From Paractinoplanes lichenicola (GTDB lineage Bacteria > Actinomycetota > Actinomycetes > Mycobacteriales > Micromonosporaceae): a DNA stretch of 64,000 bases. This document shows positions 49,173 to 60,021 of the stretch, piece by piece. The translations under genes were made by a program, and so were the position numbers. The notes below the pieces were generated by a model. That model had not been told where the DNA came from. It saw nothing but the letters and a program-made list of their open reading frames with translations, and searched no databases. Position 1 is the first letter of the stretch, and the number at the start of each line of letters is the position of its first letter. The DNA is taken from assembly GCF_016785085.1 (NCBI RefSeq), contig NZ_JAENHO010000007.1:248001-312000 (forward strand), written 5' to 3'.

Positions 49173-49265
49173 TCGGATTGTTACGGTGGTGTTGCCGCTC
49201 GTCAATATTCGGCAACAAAGGCTGCCCTTTCGCCGCCCCACCAGCGAAAACTGTTATGCCGCGCC

Positions 49266-49679
49266 TTAAGTCTGATTAGTCGGGAAGTGCCGCAGGCCGG
49301 CCACGGTCGGCGCGAAGCCGCAACGGTCCCGATAGAAGTGCGCCAAGTGCGGCTCGAAGTCGACGTGCACCCACTCGCAGCCCGCGGCGCGCGCCTCGGC
49401 GACGGCGGCCGACACCAGCGCCGTGCCGATGCCGCCGTGCTGCAGCCCCGGCTCGACCGCGGTGTCGAGCAGGAACGCGTGGGCGCCCCCGTCCCAGGCC
49501 ACCTGGACGAAGCCGGCCAGGCGGGATCCGTCGAAGGCGCCGACCCACGTCAGCGCGTGCCGGGCCAGCCGGGCGGCCCAGGGCGTCACCACCGCCGGGT
49601 CGCCGCCGAACGCCCGGGCGTGCAGGCCGCTCAACGCCTCGTCGTCGACCTCGAACCGGGGCACCACCGTGATCGTCAT
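49266..49679 (-). CDS. GNAT family N-acetyltransferase
   Basis: A 137-residue acetyltransferase from ATG 49679: TWVGAFDGSRLAGFVQVAWDGG, TAVEPGLQHGGIGTALVSAAV (acetyl-CoA loop QHGGIG), then a C-terminal HVDFEPHLAHFYRDRCGFAPT block. Compact single-domain GNAT, substrate unknown. A longer upstream frame overlaps the sugar-transporter promoter and is not supported. It is divergent from the ABC transporter operon. Confidence 0.88.
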   Translation of the reverse strand: MTITVVPRFEVDDEALSGLHARAFGGDPAVVTPWAARLARHALTWVGAFDGSRLAGFVQVAWDGGAHAFLLDTAVEPGLQHGGIGTALVSAAVAEARAAGCEWVHVDFEPHLAHFYRDRCGFAPTVAGLRHFPTNQT

Positions 49680-49720
49680 GGGCTCAGCAGACCACGCGCC
49701 GACCGGATCCGAGACGCTTC

Positions 49721-49801
49721 TGTTATCGATAACAAAGTAACGGCCAAATGACGGCAACGTTGCTCGGGGCGGTTGACACCCGTTCGTGTGACCGTTCACA
49801 C
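49721..49801 (+). promoter_or_regulatory. Sugar ABC operon promoter with two palindromic operators
   Basis: TGTTATCGATAACA (49721-49734) is a perfect 14-bp palindrome of the type bound by LacI-family regulators. A consensus -35 TTGACA is at 49773-49778. GTGTGA-N4-TCACAC (49786-49801) is a perfect 6-bp inverted repeat that covers the expected -10 and start region. The ribosome-binding site AAGGAG is at 49831-49836. The layout fits double control, an upstream site plus one blocking the promoter. Confidence 0.65.
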
Positions 49802-49842
49802 TCGACCGCACTCCCGCTCCGACGCACCCCAAGGAGTTCCGC

Positions 49843-50969
49843 ATGAGACTGTCCAGGATGGGCGCGGTGCTTTCCGCCACCGTGCTCGCCGCCTCCCTGG
49901 CCGCATGTGGTTCCAGTGAGAAGACCGTCGACCAGCAAGCCGCTCCCGGCGACAACACCGGCGCCCTGATCGGTGTCACCATGCCCACCCGCTCCAGCGA
50001 GCGGTGGATCAGCGACGGTGACAACCTGCAGAAGCAGCTCGAGGCGCTCGGCTACAAGGTCGACCTCCAATACGCCGAGGACAAGATCCCGACGCAGACC
50101 CAGCAGCTCGACAACCAGATCACCAAGGGCGCCAAGCTGCTGATCATCGCCTCGATCGACGGCACCGCCATCACCACCCAGCTCGAGAACGCGAAGGCCG
50201 CCAACATCCCGGTCATCGCGTACGACCGGCTCATCCGCGAGAGCCCGAACGTCGACTACTACGCCACGTTCGACAACTTCAAGGTCGGCGTGCAGCAGGC
50301 CACCTCGCTGCTCACCGGGCTCAAGGTGCTCAAGCCGGACGGCTCGGCGGGCGACGCCAAGGGCCCGTTCAACATCGAGCTGTTCGCGGGCTCGCCGGAC
50401 GACAACAACGCCACGTTCTTCTTCAACGGCGCCATGAGCGTGCTCAAGCCGAAGATCGACGACGGCACCCTGGTCGTGAAGAGCAAGCAGACCGACTTCA
50501 AGACCGTCGCGATCCTGCGGTGGCAGGCCAAGCGGGCCCAGGACCGGATGGAGGACCTGCTGACCTCCACCTATCGCACCGGTTCCAAGGTCGACGGGGT
50601 CCTTTCCCCGTACGACGGTCTCTCGATCGGCATTCTGTCGGCGCTGAAGAGCAACGGCTACGGCACGGCGGCGCAGCCCTGGCCGATCGTCACCGGGCAG
50701 GACGCCGAGCAGGCCTCGGTCAAGTCGATCCTGCGCGGCGAGCAGTACTCGACGATCTACAAGGACACCCGCGAGCTGGCCAAGACCACGGTCGCGATGG
50801 CCGACGCCGTGCTCAAGGGGCAGACGCCGCAGACGAACAACACGACCGACTACGACAACGGCAAGAAGGTCGTCCCGTCGATGCTGCTCGAGTCGGTCAT
50901 CGTCGACAAGAGCAACTACAAGAAGGAACTCGTCGACTCCGGCTACTACACCGAGTCCCAGCTCAAGTG

Positions 50970-50970
<1 letters not shown>
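49843..50970 (+). CDS. chvE: Sugar ABC transporter substrate-binding lipoprotein (ChvE-like)
   Basis: A 375-residue lipoprotein: signal peptide with lipobox LAAC (Cys about residue 22), then a type I periplasmic-binding fold (LIGVTMPTRSSERWISDGDNL, cited for the MPTRSSERW ligand segment; IPVIAYDRLI; VDYYATFDNFKVG; GSPDDNNA; GVLSPYDGLSIG; PIVTGQDAE). These blocks match the multiple-sugar/xylose-glucose binding proteins ChvE/XylF. The mature protein is anchored to the outer face of the membrane and delivers monosaccharide to the permease encoded downstream. It is the first gene of a three-gene operon with overlapping stop-start codons. Confidence 0.93.
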
Positions 50971-52492
<1,522 letters not shown>

Positions 52493-52496
<4 letters not shown>

Positions 52497-53725
52497 GCAT
52501 CGCCCCCGCCAAGCAGCGCGAGCTCTCCGGTTTCGCCCCCCGTGGCCCGCGCCGTTTCCAGATCAACCTGCGGCAGAGCGGCATCTACATCGCGTTCGCC
52601 GCGATCGTGCTGCTGTTCACGATCCTCACCGGCGGCGACATGCTCGCCCCGCAGAACATCAGCAACATCATCGTGCAGAACTCGTACATCCTGATCCTGG
52701 CCATCGGCATGATCCTGGTGATCATCGCGGGGCACATCGACCTGTCGGTGGGCTCGATCGTGGCGGCCACCGGCGCGGTCGCGGCCGTCCTGATGGTCAA
52801 CCACGACGTGCCGTGGCCCCTGGCCCTGCTGATCACGCTGCTCGTGGGGGCGGCGATCGGCGCGTGGCAGGGCTACTGGGTGGCGTACTTCGGGATCCCG
52901 GCGTTCATCGTCACGCTGGCCGGCATGCTGCTGTTCCGCGCGGTCACCTACAACATCCTCGGCAACCGTGGCATCGGGCCGTTCCCGGACGAGGTGCGGA
53001 CGCTCTCGAACGGCTTCACCGACGGCTATCTGGGCAACATCGGGCTCGGCGCACTCGGCGGGGCCGACCTGGTCTCGCTGCTGCTCGGGGTGGCCGCGGT
53101 GGCCGGCATCGTGGTGACCCAATGGCGCTCGCGGGCCGGGCGGGTCAGGTACGGGCAGGCCGTCGAGCCGTTCCCGCTGTTCGTCCTGAAGATCGCCCTG
53201 GCCGGGTTCGTGGTGATGTTCGTGATCGTGCAGCTGGCCCGGTTCCGCAACGTGCCGTGGGTGCTGGTGCTGCTGGCCGCGCTCGTGCTCGGCTACTCGC
53301 TGCTGACCAACCGGGCCGTCTTCGGCCGGCAGATCTACGCCGTCGGCGGCAACCTGCAGGCGGCGACGCTGTCCGGCGTCAAGGTCAAGTCCGTGGTGTT
53401 CTGGATCTTCGTGAACATGGGCGTGCTGTCCGCACTTGCGGGCATCATCTTCGCGGGCCGGCTCAACCAGGCCAACCCGACCGGCGGCGACCAGTTCGAG
53501 CTGGACGCGATCGCGGCGGCCTTCATCGGCGGCGCGGCCGTGCAGGGCGGGGTCGGCAAGGTGATCGGCGCGATCACCGGCGGCCTGATCATGGGTGTGA
53601 TCAACAACGGGATGAGCCTGATCGGCGCCCCCAGCGAGCAGGTGCTGCTGGTGAAGGGGGCCGTGCTGCTGGCCGCGGTCGCCTTCGACGTGTGGACCAA
53701 GCGGCGGGCCGGGGCCAGCCGCTGA
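52493..53725 (+). CDS. mmsB: Multiple-sugar ABC transporter permease (MmsB/GguB-like)
   Basis: A 410-residue permease with about ten membrane helices (IYIAFAAIVLLFTILTGGDML at the start). The sugar-permease signature is present: GHIDLSVGSIVAATGAVAAVL, and GGNLQAATLSGVKVKSVVFW, then FIGGAAVQGGVGKVIGAITGGLIMG. It has the long middle insertion (LARFRNVPW region) typical of the XylH/GguB branch. ATGA overlap with the ATPase gene shows coupled translation. A 14-bp hairpin terminator follows. Confidence 0.94.
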
Positions 53726-53726
53726 C

Positions 53727-53764
53727 CGACGGGAGGCCCGAGCCACGGCCCGGGCCTCCCGTCG
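53727..53764. terminator. Terminator of the sugar ABC operon
   Basis: CGACGGGAGGCCCG (53727-53740) pairs perfectly with CGGGCCTCCCGTCG (53751-53764); 14-bp stem, 10-base loop, two bases after the permease stop. The GH13 gene starts 37 bases later, so it either has its own promoter or depends on readthrough. Confidence 0.85.
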
Positions 53765-53801
53765 CCCGGCGGATCACCCGGCGCCGTGGTTAGCTGGCGG
53801 C

Positions 53802-55412
53802 ATGGGGCGTGAATGGCTGGCCGACGCGGTCATGTACGAGATCTATCCGCAGTCGTTCGCCGACTCGAACGGCGACGGGATCGGCGACCTGCGCGGGGTG
53901 ATCGACCGGCTCCACCACATCGCGTCGCTCGGGGTGAACGTCATCTGGTTCAACCCGTGCTTCGCCTCGCCGTTCGTCGACGCGGGCTACGACGTCTCCG
54001 ACTACCTGAGCATCGCGCCCCGCTACGGCAGCAACGACGACCTCGCCGAGCTGGTCGGCAAGGCGCGTGAGCGGGGCATTCGCGTCCTGCTCGACCTGGT
54101 GGCGGGGCACACGTCGATCGAGCACCCGTGGTTCCAGAAGGAGCTCGCGGCCGACGGCCCGGCCCCCGAGGGCGACCGTTACATCTGGTGCGAGGAGCTT
54201 CCCGTACGGTCGTGGACGCGCGACATGCCGGGCACGCCGGCCTGGGTGCGGTCGCCGGGGCCGCGCAAGGGCTATTACCTGAAGAACTTCTACGACGAGC
54301 AGCCCGCGCTCAACTTCGGCTGGGTCGGCGCCGGGCCGGACGAGCCGTGGCGCGACCCTATCGACGGCCCGGGGCCGCTGCGCAACCGGCAGGCGCTGCG
54401 CGACATCATCGCGTACTGGCTCGATCTGGGGGTGGCCGGTTTCCGCGTCGACATGGCGTTCTCGCTGGTCAAGGACGAGGAGCTGACCCAGGGGTACGCC
54501 GAGACGGTCGAGCTGTGGCGCGAGCTGCGGGCCTGGCTCGAGGCCGGCTATCCGGACGCGGTGCTGATTCCCGAGGGCGGCGAGCCCCGTACGGGTGGGT
54601 CGCTCGCCTTCGACGCCGACTTCTTCCTCGTGATCAAGGACGCGCACGCGAGCCTGTTCAACAACCAGTACGCGGGGCGGCTGCCGTTCCAGGAGCCGCG
54701 CGAGCCGTTCTTCGACGCCGAGGGCAAGGGCAGCACCCGGCCGTTCCTCGACGCGTGGGCCGCCGCCCGCGACGGGCACCCCGACCGGCCGATCATCCTG
54801 GCCACCGCCGATCACGACTTCGACCGGCTCTGCTGCGGGCCGCGCACCGCCGATCAGCTCGGCACGGCGCTGATCTTCCTGTTCACCTGGGGCAACGTGC
54901 CGTGCCTGTACTACGGCGACGAGATCGGCATGCGCTACCTGCCGGGGCTGCCGAACGTGGAGGGCTCGATCTGCAACCCGGGCTACAACCGGGCCGGATG
55001 CCGCACCCCGATGCAGTGGGACGCCGGCCCCAACGCGGGCTTCTCGACCGCCGACCCGTCGCGGCTCTATCTGCCGATCGACCCCGCGCCCGACCGGCCG
55101 ACCGTCGCCGCGCAGGAGCACGACCCGGAATCGACCCTCGCCTTCGTCCGCAAGCTGATCGCCCTGCGAAATGCCACCCCGGCGCTCGGCACCCGGGCGT
55201 CGACGCGAGTAATCTCGGAGGGCTACCCCCTCGCCTACGTGCGCGGGGAGAGCCACCTGGTCGTGCTCAACCCGCGCCGCGAGCCGGCCACGCTGACGGT
55301 CGACGCGGGCGAGCCGATCTGGACCTCCGGCGTGACCGTGCAGGACGGCGAGGTGAAGCTGGACGGTTTCGGCTACGGCATCTTCACCTCCCGCAGCGCC
55401 GACGCGGCATAG
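53802..55412 (+). CDS. GH13 family alpha-glucosidase/amylase-type enzyme
   Basis: A 536-residue GH13 enzyme without a signal peptide, so cytoplasmic. The (beta/alpha)8 barrel is seen from WLADAVMYEIYPQSFADSNGDGIGDL (cited for YEIYPQSF) with GYDVSDY. The nucleophile Asp is in VAGFRVDMAF, the acid/base Glu in VLIPEGGEP and the third Asp in ATADHDFDR. A C-terminal beta domain ends at FGYGIFTS. It probably hydrolyses alpha-glucosides or makes trehalose-type products; placement after a sugar importer suggests use of the imported sugar, though the importer is of the monosaccharide type. The 3' end overlaps the HEAT gene by 40 bases. Confidence 0.87.
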   Translation: MGREWLADAVMYEIYPQSFADSNGDGIGDLRGVIDRLHHIASLGVNVIWFNPCFASPFVDAGYDVSDYLSIAPRYGSNDDLAELVGKARERGIRVLLDLVAGHTSIEHPWFQKELAADGPAPEGDRYIWCEELPVRSWTRDMPGTPAWVRSPGPRKGYYLKNFYDEQPALNFGWVGAGPDEPWRDPIDGPGPLRNRQALRDIIAYWLDLGVAGFRVDMAFSLVKDEELTQGYAETVELWRELRAWLEAGYPDAVLIPEGGEPRTGGSLAFDADFFLVIKDAHASLFNNQYAGRLPFQEPREPFFDAEGKGSTRPFLDAWAAARDGHPDRPIILATADHDFDRLCCGPRTADQLGTALIFLFTWGNVPCLYYGDEIGMRYLPGLPNVEGSICNPGYNRAGCRTPMQWDAGPNAGFSTADPSRLYLPIDPAPDRPTVAAQEHDPESTLAFVRKLIALRNATPALGTRASTRVISEGYPLAYVRGESHLVVLNPRREPATLTVDAGEPIWTSGVTVQDGEVKLDGFGYGIFTSRSADAA

Positions 55413-56140
55413 CCGGAGAGATCGCCCCCGGCGAACGGCACCCCGGTCGGCTCGCCCCCGGCCGCCCAGCGCCGCAGCTCGTCGACCACGGGGGCCGGCA
55501 CGTCGCGGCCCTGCAGCCGGGCCAGGCCGATGGCCGACGCGCCACGCAGGAGCACCCGCGGGCCGGCGAAGGACGCCCCGAGCGCCTCGACGGCCAGCCG
55601 GTGCACCTCGCCGGCCAGGCCGAGCGAGAGCGCGGCGGTCGCGGCCACGGACTCGTCGGCGTCGAGCAGCGCCCAGGCCAGCGCGGGCACGCTGGTGGCG
55701 GCGCTCGCCGGGAACCAGCCGAGCGCGAACGCGGCCATCCGGCGGACGCCGGCCTCGTCGTCGTCGAGCAGGCGGGCGAACAGCGGCACCCCGCGGCCGA
55801 CGGTCTCATGAGCGCGCGCCTCGGGCCCGGCCGGCTCGGCACCGTGCGACAGCCAGGACTCCTCGTCGCCGATCGCCAGGGCCACCAGCAGCTCGATCAG
55901 CTCGGCACGCTCCGGCGTGGACGGGCTGTCCAGCATCTCGAGCAGGAACGGCACCGCTCGGGCACTGGCCTCGTAGCGCAGGCCTTGGTGGACGAGGTTG
56001 TCGTGGCACGCCCGGCGGGCCTGCCGGCGAACCTCGGCGTCGCCGGACAGCAGCGACCGCAGCCGAGCAGGCACATCCTCGGCGGAGCCGGAAGCGTGAT
56101 GGAGGTCGGACCAGGGCACGTCATCGAGGGTTTCGAGCAC
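55373..56140 (-). CDS. HEAT-repeat protein
   Basis: A 255-residue all-helical protein from GTG 56140. After an N-terminal helical pair (VPWSDLHHASGSAEDVPARL, cited for the start) come HEAT-like repeats: DAEVRRQARRACHDNLV, ASARAVPFLLEMLDSP, GVPLFARLLDDDEAGVRRMAAFALGWFP, VPALAWALLDADESVAATAALSLG. Such proteins are scaffolds; in actinobacteria this family's function is unknown. It is divergent from the NB-ARC/LuxR regulator over 117 bases. Its 3' end overlaps the GH13 gene by 40 bases. Confidence 0.82.
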   Translation of the reverse strand: MLETLDDVPWSDLHHASGSAEDVPARLRSLLSGDAEVRRQARRACHDNLVHQGLRYEASARAVPFLLEMLDSPSTPERAELIELLVALAIGDEESWLSHGAEPAGPEARAHETVGRGVPLFARLLDDDEAGVRRMAAFALGWFPASAATSVPALAWALLDADESVAATAALSLGLAGEVHRLAVEALGASFAGPRVLLRGASAIGLARLQGRDVPAPVVDELRRWAAGGEPTGVPFAGGDLSGYAASALREVKMP

Positions 56141-56257
56141 GCGGAGAACCTACCGTCCCCGTACGACACTTTTGGCCGGCGCCTGCCGCGCATCCGACAT
56201 CACTCGATCGGATATTGAGCGTGGGCGGACAACCCCCGATGTGCTTACGGTACGTCG

Positions 56258-58552
56258 ATGGACGCTCGCACAGCGCAGTCGCGGCGGCTTCGCGGGAACC
56301 TGCCCGCCGAGCTGTCCAGTTTCGTCGATCGCAACCGCGAGCGTGCCGAGCTCAAACGCCTGCTGGCCACCTCGCGACTCGTCACGATCACCGGCATCGG
56401 CGGCGTCGGCAAGACCCGTACGGCGATCCGGGTGGCCGCCGAGGTGCAAAGAGCCTTCCCGGACGGGGTGTGGCTCGTCGACCTGTCGGTGATCGCCGAC
56501 CCGTGCCTGATCGCCGAGGCCGTCGGGCAGGCGCTCGGCGTGCAGGACCAGTCGGCCCGCCCGCAGTCCGACGGCCTGGCCGGTTATCTCGCCTCCCGCC
56601 GGCTGCTGCTCGTGCTGGACACCTGCGAGCACGTGGTCGGGGCGTGCTCGTCCCTCGTGGAGACGCTGCTGCGGGCCGCGCCCGGGCTGCAGGTGCTGGC
56701 CACCAGCCGCCAGCCGCTCGGGGTGAACGGCGAACACGTCTTCCTGCTGCCGCCGCTGCCCGTCCCCGACCCGGCCGTCTCACCCGCCGACCGCGAGCTC
56801 GACGCCGCCGTCATGCTGTTCGCCGAGCGGGCCGCCGCGGCCGCCCCCGGCTTCACGCTCACCCCTGGCAACCAGGACGCCGTGGCCCGGCTGTGCCGCC
56901 GCCTGGACGGGATCCCGCTCGGCATCGAACTGGCCGCCGTCCGCACCCGGGCGCTGCCCGTCGAACGGATCGCGGAGCTGGTCGAGGGCTGGTACAGCGA
57001 CGAATCCGGCCTGCTCAGCCGGGCCGGCGGGGGCCGGCACGAGTCGCTGCGCAAGGCCATCGACGGCAGCTATGCCCTGTGCAGCGCCGGCGAGCGGATG
57101 GTGTGGGCGCGGGCCTCGGTGTTCGCCGACGGGTTCGACCTGGAGGCCGTGCAGGAGGTCTGCGGCGAGACGCTCGACCTGGTGGCCGGGCTCGTCGACA
57201 AGTCGATCCTGGTGCTCGACGGCCCCGGCTCCGAGGGCCGTTACCGGATGCTCGACACCATTCGCGAGTACGGGGTGGAGATCCTGCGCGCCTCGGGCGA
57301 GGAACGCGAGGTGCGGCGCCGGCATCGCGACCACTACCTGCGGCTGGCCCGCCGGTTCGACGCCGAGTGGTGCGGGCCGGGGCAGGCCGAGTGGTTCCGC
57401 CGGCTCACCCTCGAGCACCCCAACCTGCGTACGGCGTTGGACTTCAGCTTGTCCGAACCGGAGGAGTACGGGGCCGGGCTGGAGCTGGCGGCGGCGCTGA
57501 ACTACTTCTGGTTCGCCTGCGGGCACCCGCGCGAGGGCCGCCACTATCTCGAACGCGCGATGGCCCTGGCCCCGGCGCCGACCCCGGCCCGTACGCATGC
57601 GCTGTGGGTTTGCGCCTGGATCTGCGCGCTTCAGGGTGACATGCTCAGGGCCGCTGACTACGCCGACGAATGCCGTCCGCACGCCGACGTGGAGGCGCGA
57701 GGGTGGATCACCTACGTCATGGGGGTCGCGGCGGCGCTGCGGGGCGAGCCGGCGAAAGCGCTGGAGAGCACTCAGGAGTCGGTCCGGCTGCACACCAACG
57801 GCGGCGACCCGGGAACCGGATTGTTCGTGGCGATGTCGGCCCAGGCCATCGCGCTCGCGTTTCTCGGGGAGTTCGATCGCGCGGCGGCCGTCACCGACGA
57901 GCAGTTCGAGCTCTGCGACCAGAACGGTGAGCAATGGTCCCGGTCGTACGCCGAGTATGTGCGCTCGGTGATCGAGCTGATGCGTGACCGGCCTTCGGCG
58001 GCGGTCGTGCACGCCCGGTCCGCCTTGCGAGTGAAACGGCAGCTCTGCGACCTCGGGGGCAACGCGATGGCGATGGACTCGCTGGCCCGGGCGGCGTCGG
58101 CGCTCGGGGACTGCGAGCGAGCGGCCCGTCTCTTCGGCGTCGCGCACCGGTTGTGGGAGGCCGTCGGGCTGCCGCAGATGGGTTCGCCCGACCTGAGCGC
58201 GAGCCAGGAATGGGCCGAGAAGAAGTCTCGCGACGTGCTCGGCGACCAGCGGTTCGACGTACTGCTGGCCGAGGGCATGGCGTTCGCGTTCGAGGCCGGG
58301 GTGGCGTACGCGCTGGAGGAGGAGGCGGCCCCGGCCGAGGCGGACGCCACCACCGACTGGGCGCCGCTGACCCGCCGCGAGCGCGAGGTGGCCGAGCTGG
58401 TCGCGGCGGGCATGACCAACCAGCAGATCGCCGACCGCCTGGTGATCAGCCGGCGCACCGCCAACACGCACCTCGAGCACATCCTGACCAAGCTGGACTT
58501 CAACGCGCGGACGCAGATCGCGGCCTGGGTGGCGGCCAGGTTCACCTGCTAA
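56258..58552 (+). CDS. NB-ARC ATPase / LuxR-type transcriptional regulator
   Basis: A 764-residue regulator of the LAL/AfsR-like type. N-terminal P-loop NTPase: Walker A ITGIGGVGKTRTA (about residue 47), Walker B LLLVLDTCEHV, then LATSRQPLGVNGEHVFLLPPL as in NB-ARC proteins, GIPLGIELAAVRTRALPVERI, and a winged-helix part. The middle is TPR-like helical repeats (RMLDTIREYGVEIL to ALRGEPAKALEST). The C-terminal LuxR HTH is LTRREREVAELVAAGMTNQQIADRL with VISRRTANTHLEHILTKL. It probably couples ATP and a ligand to promoter activation. Targets are unknown; the neighbouring STAS gene may be one. Confidence 0.9.
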   Translation: MDARTAQSRRLRGNLPAELSSFVDRNRERAELKRLLATSRLVTITGIGGVGKTRTAIRVAAEVQRAFPDGVWLVDLSVIADPCLIAEAVGQALGVQDQSARPQSDGLAGYLASRRLLLVLDTCEHVVGACSSLVETLLRAAPGLQVLATSRQPLGVNGEHVFLLPPLPVPDPAVSPADRELDAAVMLFAERAAAAAPGFTLTPGNQDAVARLCRRLDGIPLGIELAAVRTRALPVERIAELVEGWYSDESGLLSRAGGGRHESLRKAIDGSYALCSAGERMVWARASVFADGFDLEAVQEVCGETLDLVAGLVDKSILVLDGPGSEGRYRMLDTIREYGVEILRASGEEREVRRRHRDHYLRLARRFDAEWCGPGQAEWFRRLTLEHPNLRTALDFSLSEPEEYGAGLELAAALNYFWFACGHPREGRHYLERAMALAPAPTPARTHALWVCAWICALQGDMLRAADYADECRPHADVEARGWITYVMGVAAALRGEPAKALESTQESVRLHTNGGDPGTGLFVAMSAQAIALAFLGEFDRAAAVTDEQFELCDQNGEQWSRSYAEYVRSVIELMRDRPSAAVVHARSALRVKRQLCDLGGNAMAMDSLARAASALGDCERAARLFGVAHRLWEAVGLPQMGSPDLSASQEWAEKKSRDVLGDQRFDVLLAEGMAFAFEAGVAYALEEEAAPAEADATTDWAPLTRREREVAELVAAGMTNQQIADRLVISRRTANTHLEHILTKLDFNARTQIAAWVAARFTC

Positions 58553-58597
58553 ATCGGTTACTTGACCGATACCGTCGGCTATTGTCTCGGCGACAAT
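58553..58597 (+). promoter_or_regulatory. Two inverted repeats upstream of the STAS gene
   Basis: ATCGGT-N6-ACCGAT (58553-58570) starts right after the regulator's stop codon, and ATTGTC-N5-GACAAT (58581-58597) ends seven bases before the STAS start codon. Both are perfect 6-bp repeats. The second is well placed to block ribosome or polymerase access. They are possible binding sites of the LuxR-type protein encoded upstream. Confidence 0.45.
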
Positions 58598-58604
58598 TAA
58601 CGGC

Positions 58605-58970
58605 ATGACCGTCGAGAACCCGCCCGGCCTGCTGCACGTGCGCACGACATCGGCCGGCGCCGCCGCAGTGAACGTCAGCGTGACCGGTGAACTGGACGTG
58701 AGCAACAGCGCCTGGCTGCGCGGCTGGATCGTCGACACCGTGGACCGCTGGCAGCCGGCCGGGCTCAACCTGGACCTCGGCGGCACCCACTTCATCGACG
58801 TGGCCGGCGTGCGGGCCCTGTACGAACTGCACGCGGCCGTCCGGGCCCGCGGCTGCCTGCTCGACGTGGTCGCGGCCCACCCGGCCGTCTGGCTGACCCT
58901 GGACCGGCTCGGCCTGGCCCCGGAGTTCCTGACCCGCCCGGCCCCGGCCGACCTGCGCAACTGCGCCTGA
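58605..58970 (+). CDS. STAS domain protein (anti-sigma antagonist-like)
   Basis: A 121-residue STAS protein: VNVSVTGELDVSNSAWLRGWI, LNLDLGGTHFIDVAGVRALYEL, and CLLDVVAAHPAVWLTLDRLGL. The usual phosphorylatable Ser of SpoIIAA-type proteins (D-S-S/T-G) is replaced by IDVAGV, so it may not be controlled by phosphorylation. The anti-sigma kinase partner is not in the window. It follows the LuxR-type regulator on the same strand across a 52-base gap with inverted repeats. Confidence 0.85.
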   Translation: MTVENPPGLLHVRTTSAGAAAVNVSVTGELDVSNSAWLRGWIVDTVDRWQPAGLNLDLGGTHFIDVAGVRALYELHAAVRARGCLLDVVAAHPAVWLTLDRLGLAPEFLTRPAPADLRNCA

Positions 58971-58978
58971 CCGCGCGG

Positions 58979-59872
58979 TCACCGGCCGTTCAGGACGCGC
59001 GCGAGGGCCGACCGCCCGGCGGGTCCCCAGTGCGACTTCCCGCCGGGCAGGCCGCGCTCCCCGTTCTGACCCATCAGCATGAGGAACAGGCACTTCATGG
59101 CGGCGAGCCCGCGCGCCCGCCGGAACGTCGCCTCGTCCACCGCGGGGTAGCGGTCGAAGAACCGGGCCGCGCCGCCGTCGGGCAGCAGCAACCACGCCGC
59201 CCCGAGGTCCCACGCCGGGTCGCCCGCGAAGAGCGCGCCGAAGTCGACGACGCCGGCGAGCGTGCCGTCGGCGACGACAACGTTCGCGGGATGCAGGTCG
59301 CCGTGCACCCACACCCGTGGTCCCGGCCACTCGGGGGTCGCCGCCGCCTCGTCCCACACGGCCCGGATGTCGCTCTCGGCGGCGTCGAAGGCCTCGAGGT
59401 CGACGGCCCCCAGGAAATGCTCGAACCCGCCCCGGGAGTCCTTCGGGTGGGTGCCGAAATCCGAGGCGCCGGGGGCGTCGGCGGGTGCTTCCACGTGCAG
59501 CGCCTCGAGGAATGCGGCCAGCCGGTCGGCCGCGTCGTCGCTCCGGGTGATCGTCGCGTGGTCGAGGGGTGTGCCGTGGACCCAGGTCATGACCGTCCAC
59601 AGCTTGGGGAAGCGCTCGGACGGCGTGCCGTCCCGCACCGGCGCCGGGACGGGCAGCGGCAGGCGGGCGGCCAGCCGGGGGAGCCAGCGGCGCTCCTTGA
59701 GCTGCGGACCGGGGCTGGTGTCCATCCGCTGTATCCGGACGGCCAGGTCGTCGCCCAGGCGCCACATCTGGTTGCCCCAGCCGCCCGGCACCTCGCGGAG
59801 GGGCAGCTCGGCCAGGTCGGGCTGCTGCTCCCGCAGCAGGGCACGAACCAGATCCTCGCTGACACCCGTCAC
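58979..59872 (-). CDS. Aminoglycoside phosphotransferase-fold protein
   Basis: A 297-residue APH-family kinase-like protein from GTG 59872. Motifs: N-lobe LAVRIQRMD, LWTVMTWVHGTPLDHAT hinge, catalytic loop RVWVHGDLHPANVVVADG with the HGD..P.N residues, and metal site GVVDFGALFAGDPAWDLG. All catalytic residues are present, so it is probably active on a small molecule, such as a macrolide, aminoglycoside or metabolite; the substrate is not determinable. It is convergent with the STAS gene, eight bases apart. Confidence 0.88.
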   Translation of the reverse strand: MTGVSEDLVRALLREQQPDLAELPLREVPGGWGNQMWRLGDDLAVRIQRMDTSPGPQLKERRWLPRLAARLPLPVPAPVRDGTPSERFPKLWTVMTWVHGTPLDHATITRSDDAADRLAAFLEALHVEAPADAPGASDFGTHPKDSRGGFEHFLGAVDLEAFDAAESDIRAVWDEAAATPEWPGPRVWVHGDLHPANVVVADGTLAGVVDFGALFAGDPAWDLGAAWLLLPDGGAARFFDRYPAVDEATFRRARGLAAMKCLFLMLMGQNGERGLPGGKSHWGPAGRSALARVLNGR

Positions 59873-59971
59873 GCCTGATCACGGTAGAACCCGGACAGGG
59901 GCCCACCCTACCGGGGGTGCCCCCACCCAGACCCCATTCTTCCGGACGGGGGCGATCTTGGGGTGGGTGCC

Positions 59972-59997
59972 TGTGGACAGAGCGGAATTGTGGATAA
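59972..59997 (-). promoter_or_regulatory. Pair of DnaA-box-like sequences in a short gap
   Basis: In the 149-base gap between the kinase-like gene and the GMC oxidoreductase, TGTGGACAG (59972-59980) and TGTGGATAA (59989-59997) lie in the same orientation eight bases apart. On the minus strand these are CTGTCCACA and TTATCCACA, one mismatch from and identical to DnaA-box consensuses. G/C-rich imperfect inverted repeats (59906-59971) fill the rest. Two boxes are too few to call an origin. Confidence 0.35.
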
Positions 59998-60021
59998 CTC
60001 GAGCCGCCGGTTCGGGAGGGC

